A stretch of 64,000 nucleotides of DNA, from contig NZ_CP120677.1 of assembly GCF_029537395.1 (NCBI RefSeq), positions 682,001 through 746,000 of the forward strand, in the 5' to 3' direction. The notes under the pieces were generated by a model. It did not search any database. It was given only the letters and a program-made list of their open reading frames with translations, and had not been told where the DNA came from. This DNA is from Tissierella sp. Yu-01. Its GTDB lineage: Bacteria; Bacillota; Clostridia; Tissierellales; Tissierellaceae. Position numbers and translations under genes: made by a program. Shown here piece by piece: positions 1 through 9,775 of this stretch (positions within the stretch are counted from its first letter, which is position 1; each line of letters begins with the position of its first letter).

Positions 1-2
1 AT

Positions 3-44
3 AATAGCATTGAAAATAGTTATGATGCTGCTACTAAGAAATAG
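3..44 (+). CDS. C-terminal end of an upstream gene (partial)
   Basis: An open frame enters from the left edge and stops at TAG (42-44), encoding a tail that reads NSIENSYDAATKK. Only 13 residues are visible, so the product cannot be named. It lies 24 nt upstream of an ornithine racemase gene and probably shares its operon. In known Stickland ornithine clusters the gene before orr is often oraE, but nothing here proves that. The frame call itself rests only on the stop codon and the tight spacing. Confidence 0.4.
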   Translation, partial: NSIENSYDAATKK

Positions 45-68
45 TATGATATTTAAGGAGGCTTTAAG

Positions 69-1130
69 ATGATTTTTCCTAGACTTCTCATTAATACAAA
101 GAAAATAAAGCAGAATACTGAAACTTTAGTAAAATTAACAAAAGATCATGGTATAGAAGTTGCTGGAGTAACAAAGGCATTTTGTGCAAATAATGATGTT
201 GTACAAGCTATGGTGGATGGGGGGATAAAATTCTTAGCTGATTCACGTATAGAAAATATTAAGAAAATGCAAAACTTTCATTTAAAAAAGATATTATTGA
301 GATCACCGATGCTATCTGAAATAGAAGAAGTTGTTAAATATGCTGATATCTCATTAAATTCAGAGGTTACTGTAATGAAAGCCCTTTCCACTGAAGCAAC
401 AAAAATTAATAAGGTTCATGGTATAATATTGATGATTGATTTAGGTGATCTTAGGGAAGGCATTTATTATAGTGATGAGGTAATTTCAGCGATTGAAAAA
501 ATTAAAGATTTAAAAGGAATTGAGATATTAGGTTTAGGTACAAACCTTACATGCTTTGGTGGTGTAATCCCTGATAAAAATAATATAGGCAAGTTGGTTA
601 ATATAAGTGATTTTATTGAAGGAAGGTTCAATCTAAACCTCCAAATTATTTCTGGTGGAAACTCTAGTTCAATTTATCTTTTGGGAGATGATATGTTAAA
701 TAAGACTAACAATTTAAGACTAGGTGAATCTATCATATGTGGAAGAGAAACTGCATATGGAAATAGAATAGAAGAAACTTATGATGATGCTTTTATTCTT
801 GAGGCAGAGATCATAGAAAATAGAGAAAAGCCATCAGTACCAACTGGAACAATTGGCATGGATGCATTCGGTAACATTCCCAATTTTGAAGATAAAGGGA
901 TTAGAAAAAGAGCTATATTGGCAGTAGGGAAACAGGATATCGATGACTCGGGTATCATTCCTCTAGATGAAAAGGTAATTATTCTTGGGGCTAGCTCCGA
1001 CCATTTAATAATAGACATAACAGATTGTGATACTGAATATGAAATTGGTGATATTATAAAATTCAAATTAACATATGGCAGTATATTAAAAGCAATGACA
1101 AGTTCATATGTTAATAAAAAAATTTTATAG
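69..1130 (+). CDS. orr: Ornithine racemase-type PLP enzyme, copy 1
   Basis: A 353-residue protein of the alanine/ornithine racemase family (fold-type III PLP enzymes). It probably interconverts L- and D-ornithine, or a related basic amino acid, in the cytoplasm. This is the entry step of the reductive ornithine Stickland pathway. The N-terminal barrel carries the PLP-lysine motif VAGVTK (Lys36). A conserved SGGNSSS stretch near residue 200 and the LRLGESIICGRE stretch near 220 fit phosphate binding and the active site. Length matches the family (about 350-355). The start is set by TAAGGAGG eight bases before the ATG. A rho-independent terminator follows. A second copy about half identical lies immediately downstream. 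Family assignment is strong; the exact substrate is inferred. Confidence 0.85.
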   Translation: MIFPRLLINTKKIKQNTETLVKLTKDHGIEVAGVTKAFCANNDVVQAMVDGGIKFLADSRIENIKKMQNFHLKKILLRSPMLSEIEEVVKYADISLNSEVTVMKALSTEATKINKVHGIILMIDLGDLREGIYYSDEVISAIEKIKDLKGIEILGLGTNLTCFGGVIPDKNNIGKLVNISDFIEGRFNLNLQIISGGNSSSIYLLGDDMLNKTNNLRLGESIICGRETAYGNRIEETYDDAFILEAEIIENREKPSVPTGTIGMDAFGNIPNFEDKGIRKRAILAVGKQDIDDSGIIPLDEKVIILGASSDHLIIDITDCDTEYEIGDIIKFKLTYGSILKAMTSSYVNKKIL

Positions 1131-1142
1131 ATTTATTGCCAA

Positions 1143-1168
1143 AAGTTGCCCCAATAGGGGCTTTTTTT
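1143..1168 (+). terminator. Terminator after orr copy 1
   Basis: GCCCC and GGGGC arms around an AATA loop are followed by seven T. It separates the two racemase paralogues transcriptionally. Confidence 0.85.
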
Positions 1169-1250
1169 ATTATGAATAGGAAGGTTCAACTTTTCTAATT
1201 ATTAATATAGAACTTTCTTTAGAAGCTTTTCTTATAGCTATTCAGGAATG

Positions 1251-1279
1251 TTTACTGATGGAAGGTATTTTGCTATAGT
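1251..1279 (+). promoter_or_regulatory. Vegetative promoter for orr copy 2
   Basis: TTTACT (1251-1256), a 17-bp spacer and TATAGT (1274-1279) fit a sigma-A promoter 24 bp before the second racemase gene. Together with the terminator upstream this suggests separate control of the two copies. Prediction from consensus only. Confidence 0.5.
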
Positions 1280-1302
1280 ATAAAAAAGGAAGGTGAAAAA
1301 TA

Positions 1303-2364
1303 ATGACTTATCCTAGAATCATAATTGATACTAAGAAAATACGACATAATGTAAAGACAGTTGTAAGGATAGCAAATGAAAATGGTATGAATGTAGCAGG
1401 TGTAACAAAGGGATTTTGTGCACATAAAGACATTGTAAGGATGTTTGTGCAAGGAGGAGTAATGTATTTAACTGACGCGCGAATAATCAATCTAAAGAAG
1501 TTAGAAGAATTTAATATTCCAAAGCTCTTATCAAGATTACCTATGCTATCAGAAGTACAAGATGTTGTGAGGTATTCAGATTATTCATTAAACTCAGAAT
1601 TAATTACTATGCAAGCTTTATCTTATGAGGCTCTGAGGTTAAATAAAATTCATGGGGTCATTATAATGGTAGATTTAGGGGACCTGCGAGAGGGGTATTT
1701 TAAAGAAGAGGAAATCTATGAAGTTATTAAGAAGATAAATAACTTAGAAGGAATAAAGTTAGCGGGAATTGGTACTAATCTTACTTGTTATGGAGGACTT
1801 ATTCCAAATAAAAAGCTCTTAAATAGGCTGATTAGCATCGGAGAAAAAATTGAAGATATGTTCGATATGAAATTAGAGATAATTTCAGGTGGTAATTCAA
1901 GCACTATTCATTTATTAAAGACTGATAAATTAGAAGGTATAAATAATTTAAGATTAGGGGAGTCCATAATGTGTGGTACTGAGTCAGCATATGGAGAATT
2001 GATTCCAGAAACATATAATGATGCATTTACTTTAGAAGCTGAGATAATAGAAATTAAAGACAAGCCTTCAGTTCCTGACGGTGAAATAGGTAAAGATTCA
2101 TTTGGGAAAACACCCTCTTTTATTGACAGAGGGATACGAAAAAGAATAATTTGTGCAATAGGAAAGCAAGATACAGATTTTGAGACTATAGACCCCATTG
2201 ATAAAGGCTTAATCGTTCTAGGAGGCAGTTCCGATCATTTAATTTTAGATGGAAGCGATAGCCCAATAGATTATAAAATTGGAGACATAATAAAATTCAA
2301 TATGCACTATGTTAGTATATTAAGAGCGATGACATCTGAATATGTAGACAAGTTGATTATATAA
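1303..2364 (+). CDS. Ornithine racemase-type PLP enzyme, copy 2
   Basis: A 353-residue paralogue of the preceding gene with identical length. It has the same PLP-lysine motif VAGVTK (Lys36) and matching SGGNSS and LRLGESIMCGTE stretches. About half the residues are identical in the first 60 positions. Conserved catalytic features argue it is an active amino-acid racemase. The divergence suggests a different substrate preference or different expression rather than a recent duplication. It has its own promoter and RBS (AAGGAAGGTG). A nitroreductase follows 46 bp downstream with no terminator, so the two may be co-transcribed. Which of the two copies is the true ornithine racemase cannot be told from sequence. 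Confidence 0.8.
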   Translation: MTYPRIIIDTKKIRHNVKTVVRIANENGMNVAGVTKGFCAHKDIVRMFVQGGVMYLTDARIINLKKLEEFNIPKLLSRLPMLSEVQDVVRYSDYSLNSELITMQALSYEALRLNKIHGVIIMVDLGDLREGYFKEEEIYEVIKKINNLEGIKLAGIGTNLTCYGGLIPNKKLLNRLISIGEKIEDMFDMKLEIISGGNSSTIHLLKTDKLEGINNLRLGESIMCGTESAYGELIPETYNDAFTLEAEIIEIKDKPSVPDGEIGKDSFGKTPSFIDRGIRKRIICAIGKQDTDFETIDPIDKGLIVLGGSSDHLILDGSDSPIDYKIGDIIKFNMHYVSILRAMTSEYVDKLII

Positions 2365-2410
2365 AAAGTTGCAAATTAGTTTAATAAGTTAGTTTAATAA
2401 GGAGGTTAAA

Positions 2411-3175
2411 ATGAGCCAATCAAGTGAAATGATAAGAAAGCAATTAGAGCATAGAACTATTAGAGAATTTAAGGATGAACCTATACACGAGGACATTTTC
2501 TTAGAGTTAATGGAAGTAGCTAGACGTACAGCTACATCTACAGGAATGCAAGCCTTTTCGGTTATAAGAATAACTGATGAAAGAATCAGAAAAGAAATTG
2601 CTTCCATCTGCAATCAGGAGTATGTTGCAAGAACACCTGAATTATTAATTTTTGTAGCTGACCAATTTAGAAACTGGAAAATAGCAAAAGAAAAAGGATG
2701 TTTTGAAAAAAGCGCAAAAGATATGGATAGATTTTTTTCTGCATATACGGATGCTTGTATTGCTGCACAAAATGTAGTCAATGCTGCAGAATCCATTGGA
2801 TTAGGTACTGTTTATTTAGGAAGTATTCTTAATGACTCTGAAAAAATATGTGAGTTGTTGAAGTTACCAGAATTAACATTTCCGGTAATAGGTCTTGGTA
2901 TCGGATATCCAAATCAAAATCCTCAACTAAAACCCAGGATGAATATGAAACTAAGAGTTTTTGAAAATGAATATAACAAGTTTGATAACTATCTTGACAT
3001 GATAAGTGATTATGATGAAGAAATGAGAACTTATTATGACCTTAGAAATTCAACTAGAAGAGTAGATTCCTTTAGTGACCAAGTAGTAACAAGACTAAAG
3101 AATGTTATACCTAAACGTCAAGATATGATCAATGTAATTGAGAAACAGGGTTTTGACTTAAAACAGAATAAATAA
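2411..3175 (+). CDS. Nitroreductase-family FMN oxidoreductase (NfsA/NfrA type)
   Basis: A 254-residue protein of the nitroreductase superfamily, expected to be a cytoplasmic FMN flavoprotein using NAD(P)H. The N-terminus contains the family signature EHRTIREFKDEPI, whose arginines contact FMN phosphate. An ARRTATSTGMQAFS stretch near residue 37 and GLGTVYLGS near residue 130 follow, as in NfsA-like enzymes. The C-terminal extension past residue 190 is typical of the NfsA/FRP subgroup, which reduces nitroaromatics, quinones or flavins. The physiological substrate is unknown. The start follows AAGGAGG. It is 46 bp after the second racemase and may share its transcript. Confidence 0.85.
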   Translation: MSQSSEMIRKQLEHRTIREFKDEPIHEDIFLELMEVARRTATSTGMQAFSVIRITDERIRKEIASICNQEYVARTPELLIFVADQFRNWKIAKEKGCFEKSAKDMDRFFSAYTDACIAAQNVVNAAESIGLGTVYLGSILNDSEKICELLKLPELTFPVIGLGIGYPNQNPQLKPRMNMKLRVFENEYNKFDNYLDMISDYDEEMRTYYDLRNSTRRVDSFSDQVVTRLKNVIPKRQDMINVIEKQGFDLKQNK

Positions 3176-3245
3176 TCATGCTTTTATACTTAGGGAACGG
3201 ATAGAAGTATGATATAATATCTCTATCAGAATTGAAGGTGATAAA

Positions 3246-4571
3246 ATGGATTTGTTTACAATGTCAATGGAAGAAAAGTTAAAGAAGAATGCACCTTTAG
3301 CAGATAGGATGAGACCCCAATCAATAAAGGAGTTTGTTGGTCAGAAGCACTTATTGGGAGAAGGTAAGTTTTTATATAGGTCAATTAAAGCTGACCGTAT
3401 AACTTCCATGATTCTTTTTGGTCCTCCTGGTATAGGGAAGACGACACTAGCAATGATTATTGCTAATAGTACCAATATGCGATTTGAAAAGTTGTCAGCA
3501 GTAACCTCTGGTGTAAAGGATATTAGAGAGGTTATGGATAAAGCGGAGGAGAATTTAAAACTCTATAACAAGAGAACAATACTTTTTATTGACGAAATTC
3601 ATAGGTTTAACAAAGCTCAGCAAGATGCTTTATTGCCATTTGTTGAAAGGGGAATTATTATTCTTATTGGAGCTACTACAGAGAATCCATACTTTGAGGT
3701 AAATAAAGCTCTATTATCTAGAGCTATGGTATTAGTACTGGAATCTTTAAGTAGAAGTGATTTAATGGAATTAATAGATCATGCCTTGTCAGATAAAGAA
3801 CGTGGGTTAGGCAAATACAATATTAATTTAACTCCTGAAGCTGTAGATTATTTAATTACTGTTTCAGAAGGTGATGGAAGAGCTCTATTAAACTCCTTAG
3901 AAATAGGGGTTTTATCGACACCACCGAATGATAAGGGGATAATAGAGCTGGATTTGGACAAAATAAAAGAATCTATTCAAATCAAATCTGCTAGATATGA
4001 TAAAGGTGGAGAGGAGCATTATGATACCATATCAGCTTTTATTAAAAGTATGAGAGGCTCTGATCCAGATGCAGCAATTTATTGGCTTGCAAAGATGATT
4101 AATGCAGGGGAAGATCCTAAATTTATAGCTAGAAGGATAATTATTGCAGCGTCAGAAGATGTAGGGAATGCAGATCCAAATGCTTTGCAAGTTGCCATAT
4201 CTGCATTTAATGGGGTAAATGCAATTGGAATGCCGGAAGGCCGTATTCTTTTAGCTCAAGCAGCAATATATGTAGCAACTGCTCCAAAGAGTAATAAGTC
4301 ATATATGGCGATTAATAAGGCTTTAGATGATATAAGAAATCGTGAAATAGGAAAAGTACCTACCCATTTAAGAAGCACAGGTTATTCTGGCGCTGCCAAA
4401 CTCGGAAATGGGAAGGGATATAAATATCCACATGATTATATTAAAAATTACGTGGTACAAGACTATTTACCTGAAGAATTTAGAGGTATTAAATACTATG
4501 AACCAACAGATAATGGATATGAAAAGGTTATAAAAGAAAGATTAAGTAATTTAATTGACAAAGATAGGTAA
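3246..4571 (+). CDS. rarA: Replication-associated recombination protein A (AAA+ ATPase)
   Basis: A 441-residue RarA/MgsA-family clamp-loader-like AAA+ ATPase that acts at stalled replication forks. Walker A is [10 protein letters not shown] near residue 60. Walker B is [11 protein letters not shown] near 113, followed by the arginine-finger region [15 protein letters not shown]. The C-terminal tetramerisation and MgsA domains are recognisable from [15 protein letters not shown] onward. Length matches the family. The start is preceded by GAAGGTGAT, and a TATAAT at 3213-3218 may be its -10 element. The gene stands alone. A repeated structured element and then a T-box leader follow it. Confidence 0.95.
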   Translation: MDLFTMSMEEKLKKNAPLADRMRPQSIKEFVGQKHLLGEGKFLYRSIKADRITSMILFGPPGIGKTTLAMIIANSTNMRFEKLSAVTSGVKDIREVMDKAEENLKLYNKRTILFIDEIHRFNKAQQDALLPFVERGIIILIGATTENPYFEVNKALLSRAMVLVLESLSRSDLMELIDHALSDKERGLGKYNINLTPEAVDYLITVSEGDGRALLNSLEIGVLSTPPNDKGIIELDLDKIKESIQIKSARYDKGGEEHYDTISAFIKSMRGSDPDAAIYWLAKMINAGEDPKFIARRIIIAASEDVGNADPNALQVAISAFNGVNAIGMPEGRILLAQAAIYVATAPKSNKSYMAINKALDDIRNREIGKVPTHLRSTGYSGAAKLGNGKGYKYPHDYIKNYVVQDYLPEEFRGIKYYEPTDNGYEKVIKERLSNLIDKDR

Positions 4572-4580
4572 ACTATTTAT

Positions 4581-4661
4581 AATGAGGTTAAACCTCATTT
4601 CAGCTGTGTGATGAAATTGCTATGCAATTTCTTCTGATGCTTAAATGAACTTAAGTTCATT
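4581..4661 (+). repeat. Structured intergenic element, copy A (three hairpins)
   Basis: Three consecutive palindromes are present. AATGAGGTT pairs with AACCTCATT (4581-4599), GAAATTGC with GCAATTTC (4613-4631), and AATGAACTT with AAGTTCATT (4644-4661). Between the first two lies CAGCTGTGTG, and after the second comes CTTAAATG. A related element at 53909-53976 shares the linker and the CTTAAATG tail, with compensatory changes in two stems. It sits between rarA and the asnS T-box. It could be a structured RNA, a small palindromic mobile repeat, or part of the rarA 3' end; the function is unknown. Confidence 0.7.
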
Positions 4662-4696
4662 GCGGTCTATATGATGAAATAATGATAAAACGATGA

Positions 4697-4914
4697 TGGG
4701 AAGAGTAAGTATAAGAACTGGTTAAAGGGAGCCGATGGCAGTGAGACTTCGGTACTAAGCTTATATGGAAGAACATCCCAAAGTTTCTAACCGAAAGGAT
4801 GACGAGTAGGCTTAGACGATTAGTCTGCGTTAAAGGCTATTAAGTGGCATTTGCAATTAGGGTGGTACCGCGGAATATACCTTTCGTCCTTGTTCTAGGA
4901 TGGAAGGTTTTTTG
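4697..4914 (+). promoter_or_regulatory. T-box leader, asparagine-specific
   Basis: A T-box transcription-attenuation leader that senses uncharged tRNA. Stem I closes with GGGA (4698-4701) pairing TCCC (4776-4779). The AGAGTA motif follows on the 5' side, and the specifier codon AAC (asparagine, 4772-4774) lies just before the closing arm. The T-box core GGTGGTACCGCGG is at 4861-4873. The terminator hairpin (CCTTTCGTCC with GGATGGAAGG, then six T) spans 4879-4914. The downstream asnS gene agrees with the AAC specifier. The core reads TGGT, so the last base would face the G73 of a usual tRNA-Asn as a U-G wobble. Because leuS follows asnS closely, both synthetases are probably under this switch. 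Confidence 0.93.
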
Positions 4915-4947
4915 TATAGTAATTTATATAATTTTGGAGGAGATATT

Positions 4948-6336
4948 ATGAAGCCGAGTATTAGAGATATTTTCAAAGAAAGTGAAAAATACCTAAACAA
5001 TGAAATTACTGTGGAAGGCTGGATTAGAACATCTAGATCTTCAAAGACATTTGGATTTATAGAGTTAAATGATGGAACGTTCTTTAAAAATTTGCAAATA
5101 GTTTATGAAGATACTTTAAGTAATTTTAAAGAAATTGAGAAATTGGCAATTAGTTCTGCAATAAAAGTTAAAGGGGTTTTAGTTCCAACTCCTACGGCTA
5201 AGCAACCATTTGAAGTAAAGGCTAACGAAATAACAATAGAAGGTCTTTCCGCCTCTGATTACCCATTACAAAAGAAAAGACATACAATGGAATATTTGAG
5301 GACAATTGCTCACTTAAGACCTAGGACAAATACCTATAGTGCTGTATTTAGAGTTCGTTCACTAACTGCATATGCAATTCATAAGTTTTTCCAGGAAAGA
5401 GGATTTGTTTATGTTCATACTCCTATAATTACAGCCAGTGATGCAGAAGGCGCTGGAGAAATGTTTAGGGTTACAACATTGGATATGGACAATCCGCCAA
5501 GAACAGAAGAAGGAGATATTGACTTTAGTCAGGATTTCTTTTCAAAGAGTACAAATCTTACAGTAAGTGGTCAGTTAGAGGGTGAAGCTTATGCCTTAGC
5601 TTTTAAAAATATATATACTTTTGGACCTACTTTTAGAGCAGAAAATTCTAACACTGCTAGACATGCAGCAGAGTTTTGGATGATGGAACCAGAAATAGCA
5701 TTTGCAGATTTAAGAGATAATATGAGATTAGCAGAGGATATGATGAAGTACGTAATATCCTATGTTATGGAAAATGCTAAGGAAGAAATGGAGTTCTTCA
5801 ATAACTTTATAGACAAAGGACTTATTGAAAGACTAGAAAATGTTGTAAATTCGGAATTTGGAGTAATTACGTATACAGAAGCTGTAGAAATATTAAAAGA
5901 AGCGAAGGAAGACTTCCAGTACAAAGTAGAGTGGGGAGTAGATTTGCAAACAGAACATGAGAGGTATTTGACCGAAAAAGTATTCAAAAAACCTGTATTT
6001 GTTATAGATTATCCAAAGGAAATTAAAGCGTTTTATATGAGAGTGAATGAGGATAACAAGACTGTTGCAGCTATGGATTTACTTGTTCCTGGAATTGGTG
6101 AAATCATAGGTGGAAGTCAAAGAGAAGAAAGACTAGAAGTTTTAGAACAAAAAATAATTGATATCGGAATGGAACCAGAAGATTACTGGTGGTATCTGGA
6201 GTTAAGAAAATATGGTGGTACTAAACATGCGGGTTTTGGTCTAGGATTTGAAAGGGCTATTATGTATTTGACAGGAATATCAAATATCAGAGATGTTATT
6301 CCTTTCCCAAGGACTGTCAATTCAGCTGAGTTTTAA
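4948..6336 (+). CDS. asnS: Asparaginyl-tRNA synthetase
   Basis: A 462-residue class IIb aminoacyl-tRNA synthetase that charges tRNA-Asn with asparagine. The N-terminal OB-fold anticodon-binding domain covers about residues 1-110 ([20 protein letters not shown]). Motif 2 is seen in [20 protein letters not shown], and motif 3 in [15 protein letters not shown] near the end. The ATG at 4948 is chosen because TGGAGG lies seven bases upstream. An in-frame ATG at 4900 falls inside the T-box terminator and is rejected. Regulation is by the upstream asparagine T-box. leuS begins 32 bp downstream without a visible terminator. Confidence 0.97.
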   Translation: MKPSIRDIFKESEKYLNNEITVEGWIRTSRSSKTFGFIELNDGTFFKNLQIVYEDTLSNFKEIEKLAISSAIKVKGVLVPTPTAKQPFEVKANEITIEGLSASDYPLQKKRHTMEYLRTIAHLRPRTNTYSAVFRVRSLTAYAIHKFFQERGFVYVHTPIITASDAEGAGEMFRVTTLDMDNPPRTEEGDIDFSQDFFSKSTNLTVSGQLEGEAYALAFKNIYTFGPTFRAENSNTARHAAEFWMMEPEIAFADLRDNMRLAEDMMKYVISYVMENAKEEMEFFNNFIDKGLIERLENVVNSEFGVITYTEAVEILKEAKEDFQYKVEWGVDLQTEHERYLTEKVFKKPVFVIDYPKEIKAFYMRVNEDNKTVAAMDLLVPGIGEIIGGSQREERLEVLEQKIIDIGMEPEDYWWYLELRKYGGTKHAGFGLGFERAIMYLTGISNIRDVIPFPRTVNSAEF

Positions 6337-6368
6337 CCAATATTTGACTTAATATTAGGAGGTTTAAA

Positions 6369-8780
6369 ATGAGAGAATATATGCCAAATGAAATAGAACC
6401 CAAGTGGCAGAAAGTTTGGGAGGAAATGGAACCATTTAAAGCATCAAATGATAGTGATAAGCCTAAATTCTATGCATTAGTTGAATTCCCTTATCCATCT
6501 GGTGAAGGTTTACACGTAGGCCATCCTAGACCTTATACTGCACTTGATATAGTTTCAAGAAAGAGGAGATTGGAAGGTTATAATGTATTATTTCCAATGG
6601 GATGGGATGCTTTTGGATTGCCAACTGAAAACTATGCTATAAAGCATAAGATTCATCCAAGAATTGTAACTGAACGAAATGTAGCTAGATTCAAGCAGCA
6701 GCTTCAATCCATAGGATTTTCCTTTGATTGGTCAAGGGAAGTAAATACTACAGACCCTAATTATTATAAATGGACTCAATGGATATTCTTAAAGTTATTT
6801 GAAAAAGGTCTAGCTTATAAACAAGAGATGCCAATAAATTGGTGTACATCTTGTAAGGTAGGATTAGCCAACGAAGAAGTAGTTAATGGAAGTTGCGAGC
6901 GTTGTGGTGGAGAGGTAGTTAGAAAAGTTAAGAATCAGTGGATGCTAAAGATAACTGATTATGCGGAAAAACTAATTCAGGATTTAGAATTAGTTGATTA
7001 TATTGAGAGAGTTAAGATTCAGCAAAAGAATTGGATAGGTAAATCAGAAGGCATGGAGGTAGATTTTAAGATAGCAGGTGGGGATGATGAATTAAAAGTC
7101 TTCACAACTAGACCTGATACCATTTTTGGTGCAACTTATATGGTTATAGCAGCAGAACATCCTATAATAGAAAAGTATAAAGATAGACTAGTAAACCTTG
7201 ATGAAGTATTAGAATATAAGGAAGAAGTAGCTAAGAAATCTGATTTTGAGAGAACAGAGTTATCTAAGGATAAAACTGGTGTTGAACTTAAGGGGCTTAA
7301 GGCTATTAATCCTGCTACTAATAAGGAGATACCTATTTGGGTTTCTGATTATGTTCTTATAACATATGGTACTGGTGCAATAATGGCTGTACCTGGTCAT
7401 GATGATAGAGACTGGGAATTTGCAAGAAAATTCAACTTACCAATAATAGAGGTTATCAAGGGTGGGAATGTTGAAGAAGAGGCTTATACTGATACTAATT
7501 CTGGAGAATTAGTTAACTCTGATTTTTTAAATGGTTTGGATGTTAAAGAAGCCATTGAAAAGATGTCAGGATATCTAGAAGACAAAGGAATAGGTACAAG
7601 AAAGGTAAATTACAAGTTAAGAGACTGGGTATTCTCAAGACAGAGATATTGGGGCGAGCCAATACCTTTGGTTCATTGTGATAAATGTGGTTGGGTACCA
7701 GTATCTGAAGATGAATTACCATTGATGTTACCTGATGTTGATAATTATGAACCAACTGCTAATGGTGAATCTCCTTTAGCAAATATCCATGAATGGGTAC
7801 ACACTACATGTCCGAAATGTGGTGGAGAAGCACATAGAGAAACAGATACAATGCCTCAATGGGCTGGATCATCTTGGTATTTCCTAAGATATATAGATCC
7901 GCATAATAATGATGAATTAGCTTCCAAGGAAGCTTTAGAATATTGGTTACCGATTGATTGGTATAATGGTGGTATGGAACATACTACATTGCACTTACTT
8001 TATTCTAGATTCTGGCATAAATTCTTATATGACGAAGGAATAGTTCCGTGTCCAGAGCCATATGCAAAGAGAACTTCTCATGGTATGATTCTAGGTGATA
8101 ATAATGAAAAAATGTCTAAATCTAGGGGTAATGTTGTTAATCCAGATGATATTGTAAGGGATTATGGAGCAGATACCTTAAGAACTTATGAGATGTTTAT
8201 AGGAGATTTTGAAAAGTCAGTTCCATGGTCTGAAAATGGAGTGAAAGGTTGTAGGAGATTCCTAGAAAGAGTTTGGAGATTACAGGATATAGTTGTAGAT
8301 GGTGATGAATATACAAAAGATCTAGAATCCAATATTCATAAAACAATTAAGAAGGTCTCAGATGACTTCGAGTCCTTAAAGTTTAATACTGGCATAGCAG
8401 CTTTAATGTCATTATTAAATGACTATAATAGCCATGGCAGTATTACTAAGAAAGATTTTGAGACTCTGTTAATATTGTTAAATCCAGTTGCTCCACATAT
8501 AACTGAGGAGCTTTGGAATGTTATAGGGCTGGAAGGAAATTTATTTGATGCTACTTGGCCAAAATATGACGAAGAGAAGACAAAAGACCAAGTAATTGAA
8601 ATGCCTATTCAGATTAATGGAAAAGTAAGAGGAAAAGTCATGGTAAATATTAGTGATACTCAAGATATGGTTAGAGAAAAGGCATTAGCCGATGAGGGAG
8701 TCGCTAAATTTACTGAAGGAAAAAGTATCATAAAAGAAATTTTTGTAATGGGCAAAATATATAATATTGTTGTCAAATAG
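6369..8780 (+). CDS. leuS: Leucyl-tRNA synthetase
   Basis: An 803-residue class Ia synthetase that attaches leucine to tRNA-Leu. The HIGH motif appears as HVGH in the stretch [17 protein letters not shown] (about residues 43-59). A zinc-binding insertion has CTSCKVG and CERCGG. The editing CP1 domain includes [13 protein letters not shown] near residue 240 and the [15 protein letters not shown] site. The KMSKS motif is EKMSKSRGN near 580. Full length. The start follows TTAGGAGG. No T-box of its own was seen in the 32-bp gap after asnS, so its expression probably depends on the asparagine T-box. A strong inverted repeat follows. Confidence 0.97.
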   Translation: MREYMPNEIEPKWQKVWEEMEPFKASNDSDKPKFYALVEFPYPSGEGLHVGHPRPYTALDIVSRKRRLEGYNVLFPMGWDAFGLPTENYAIKHKIHPRIVTERNVARFKQQLQSIGFSFDWSREVNTTDPNYYKWTQWIFLKLFEKGLAYKQEMPINWCTSCKVGLANEEVVNGSCERCGGEVVRKVKNQWMLKITDYAEKLIQDLELVDYIERVKIQQKNWIGKSEGMEVDFKIAGGDDELKVFTTRPDTIFGATYMVIAAEHPIIEKYKDRLVNLDEVLEYKEEVAKKSDFERTELSKDKTGVELKGLKAINPATNKEIPIWVSDYVLITYGTGAIMAVPGHDDRDWEFARKFNLPIIEVIKGGNVEEEAYTDTNSGELVNSDFLNGLDVKEAIEKMSGYLEDKGIGTRKVNYKLRDWVFSRQRYWGEPIPLVHCDKCGWVPVSEDELPLMLPDVDNYEPTANGESPLANIHEWVHTTCPKCGGEAHRETDTMPQWAGSSWYFLRYIDPHNNDELASKEALEYWLPIDWYNGGMEHTTLHLLYSRFWHKFLYDEGIVPCPEPYAKRTSHGMILGDNNEKMSKSRGNVVNPDDIVRDYGADTLRTYEMFIGDFEKSVPWSENGVKGCRRFLERVWRLQDIVVDGDEYTKDLESNIHKTIKKVSDDFESLKFNTGIAALMSLLNDYNSHGSITKKDFETLLILLNPVAPHITEELWNVIGLEGNLFDATWPKYDEEKTKDQVIEMPIQINGKVRGKVMVNISDTQDMVREKALADEGVAKFTEGKSIIKEIFVMGKIYNIVVK

Positions 8781-8792
8781 TTAAAATTATGA

Positions 8793-8836
8793 AATAATAG
8801 TTCTGTCACAAAACTGACAGAACTATTATTATACTA
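8793..8836 (+). terminator. 16-bp perfect inverted repeat between leuS and degV
   Basis: Perfect 16-bp arms (8793-8808 and 8815-8830) around a CAAAAC loop are followed by an ATTATTATA tail. It is probably the asnS-leuS terminator. The tail is not a clean T-run, and the RBS of the next gene starts within ten bases, so an attenuation or mRNA-stability role is also possible. Confidence 0.65.
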
Positions 8837-8847
8837 GGAGGGATCTT

Positions 8848-9672
8848 ATGGGTAAAATAAAAATTATAACAGATAGTACAAGTTACATCTCGAAAGAATT
8901 TAAAGAAAAAGTAGGATTAGAAGTAGTTTCATTGAATTATATCTTTGATGACGAAACATTTAAAGAAGGATTTAGAGGGGAATATGACGATTTTTTTAAA
9001 AAACTTGAGAGTACCAAATTATTTCCTACAACGTCACAGCCGTCGGCTGGTGAATTTTATGATGCATTTGTTGACAGTTTAAAAGATCATGATGAAATAA
9101 TAGCAATTGTTTTATCTTCTAAATTAAGCGGAACTTACAATAGTGCAGTTTTAGCTAAAAATATGTTAGAGGATAAAAAAGTTACTATTATTGATTCAGA
9201 AACATCAGCTTCAAATTTAAGATTCTTAGTTGAAGATGCATTAGATATGGTTAATTTGGGAAAATCTTCAGAGGAAATAGTAAATTTTATAAATGACAAA
9301 AAGAAAAATATGCATATATTATTAACTACTGGAACTCTAGAATATTTAAGTAGAGGAGGAAGATTATCAAGTGTCCAATCTACCATAGGTAATTTCTTGA
9401 GTATCAAGCCAATTATAGAATTACAAGATGGAGAACTGAAATTAATTGAAAAAGTAAGAGGAAGTAACAAAGCAATATCATTTTTAATTGATAAAATTCC
9501 AAGTGATGTTCAAAAAATTAGTATTTGCCAAATATTAAATATAGATGAAGCTAAAAAAGTTAAGATACTCTTAGAGGCAAAGTATCCTAATGCAGAAATT
9601 TCAATTGATGAACTTGGTCCAGTAATAGGTGCACATCTAGGACCAAAAACATTAGGTATATGTTATTATTAA
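8848..9672 (+). CDS. DegV family fatty-acid-binding protein
   Basis: A 274-residue DegV-family protein. Family members bind a fatty acid between two domains and, as FakB proteins, present it to the kinase FakA for phospholipid synthesis. The N-terminus KIKIITDSTSYISKEF and the TTSQPSAGEFYDAF stretch (about residues 60-73) are family signatures. So are the SSKLSGTYNSA motif near 90 and the GGRLSS motif near 168. Length is normal. The start follows AGGAGGGATCTT. The gene stands alone between a strong inverted repeat and a terminator. The specific lipid is unknown. Confidence 0.9.
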   Translation: MGKIKIITDSTSYISKEFKEKVGLEVVSLNYIFDDETFKEGFRGEYDDFFKKLESTKLFPTTSQPSAGEFYDAFVDSLKDHDEIIAIVLSSKLSGTYNSAVLAKNMLEDKKVTIIDSETSASNLRFLVEDALDMVNLGKSSEEIVNFINDKKKNMHILLTTGTLEYLSRGGRLSSVQSTIGNFLSIKPIIELQDGELKLIEKVRGSNKAISFLIDKIPSDVQKISICQILNIDEAKKVKILLEAKYPNAEISIDELGPVIGAHLGPKTLGICYY

Positions 9673-9677
9673 CTATA

Positions 9678-9702
9678 AAAGCTGGAATAATCTCCAGCTT
9701 TT
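9678..9702 (+). terminator. Terminator after degV
   Basis: AAAGCTGGA and TCCAGCTTTT arms flank ATAATC; the arms themselves supply the A and T tracts, so it may work in both directions. Confidence 0.8.
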
Positions 9703-9775
9703 GCATATATTTTATATTTTTATTTAATAATATATGATATAATAATAACGAAATAAATTATCGGAGGTGCTACAA

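Noticed and set aside
4900-4947. N-terminal extension of asnS
   Set aside because: The upstream ATG is inside the T-box terminator; the ATG at 4948 has TGGAGG and gives the usual N-terminus.
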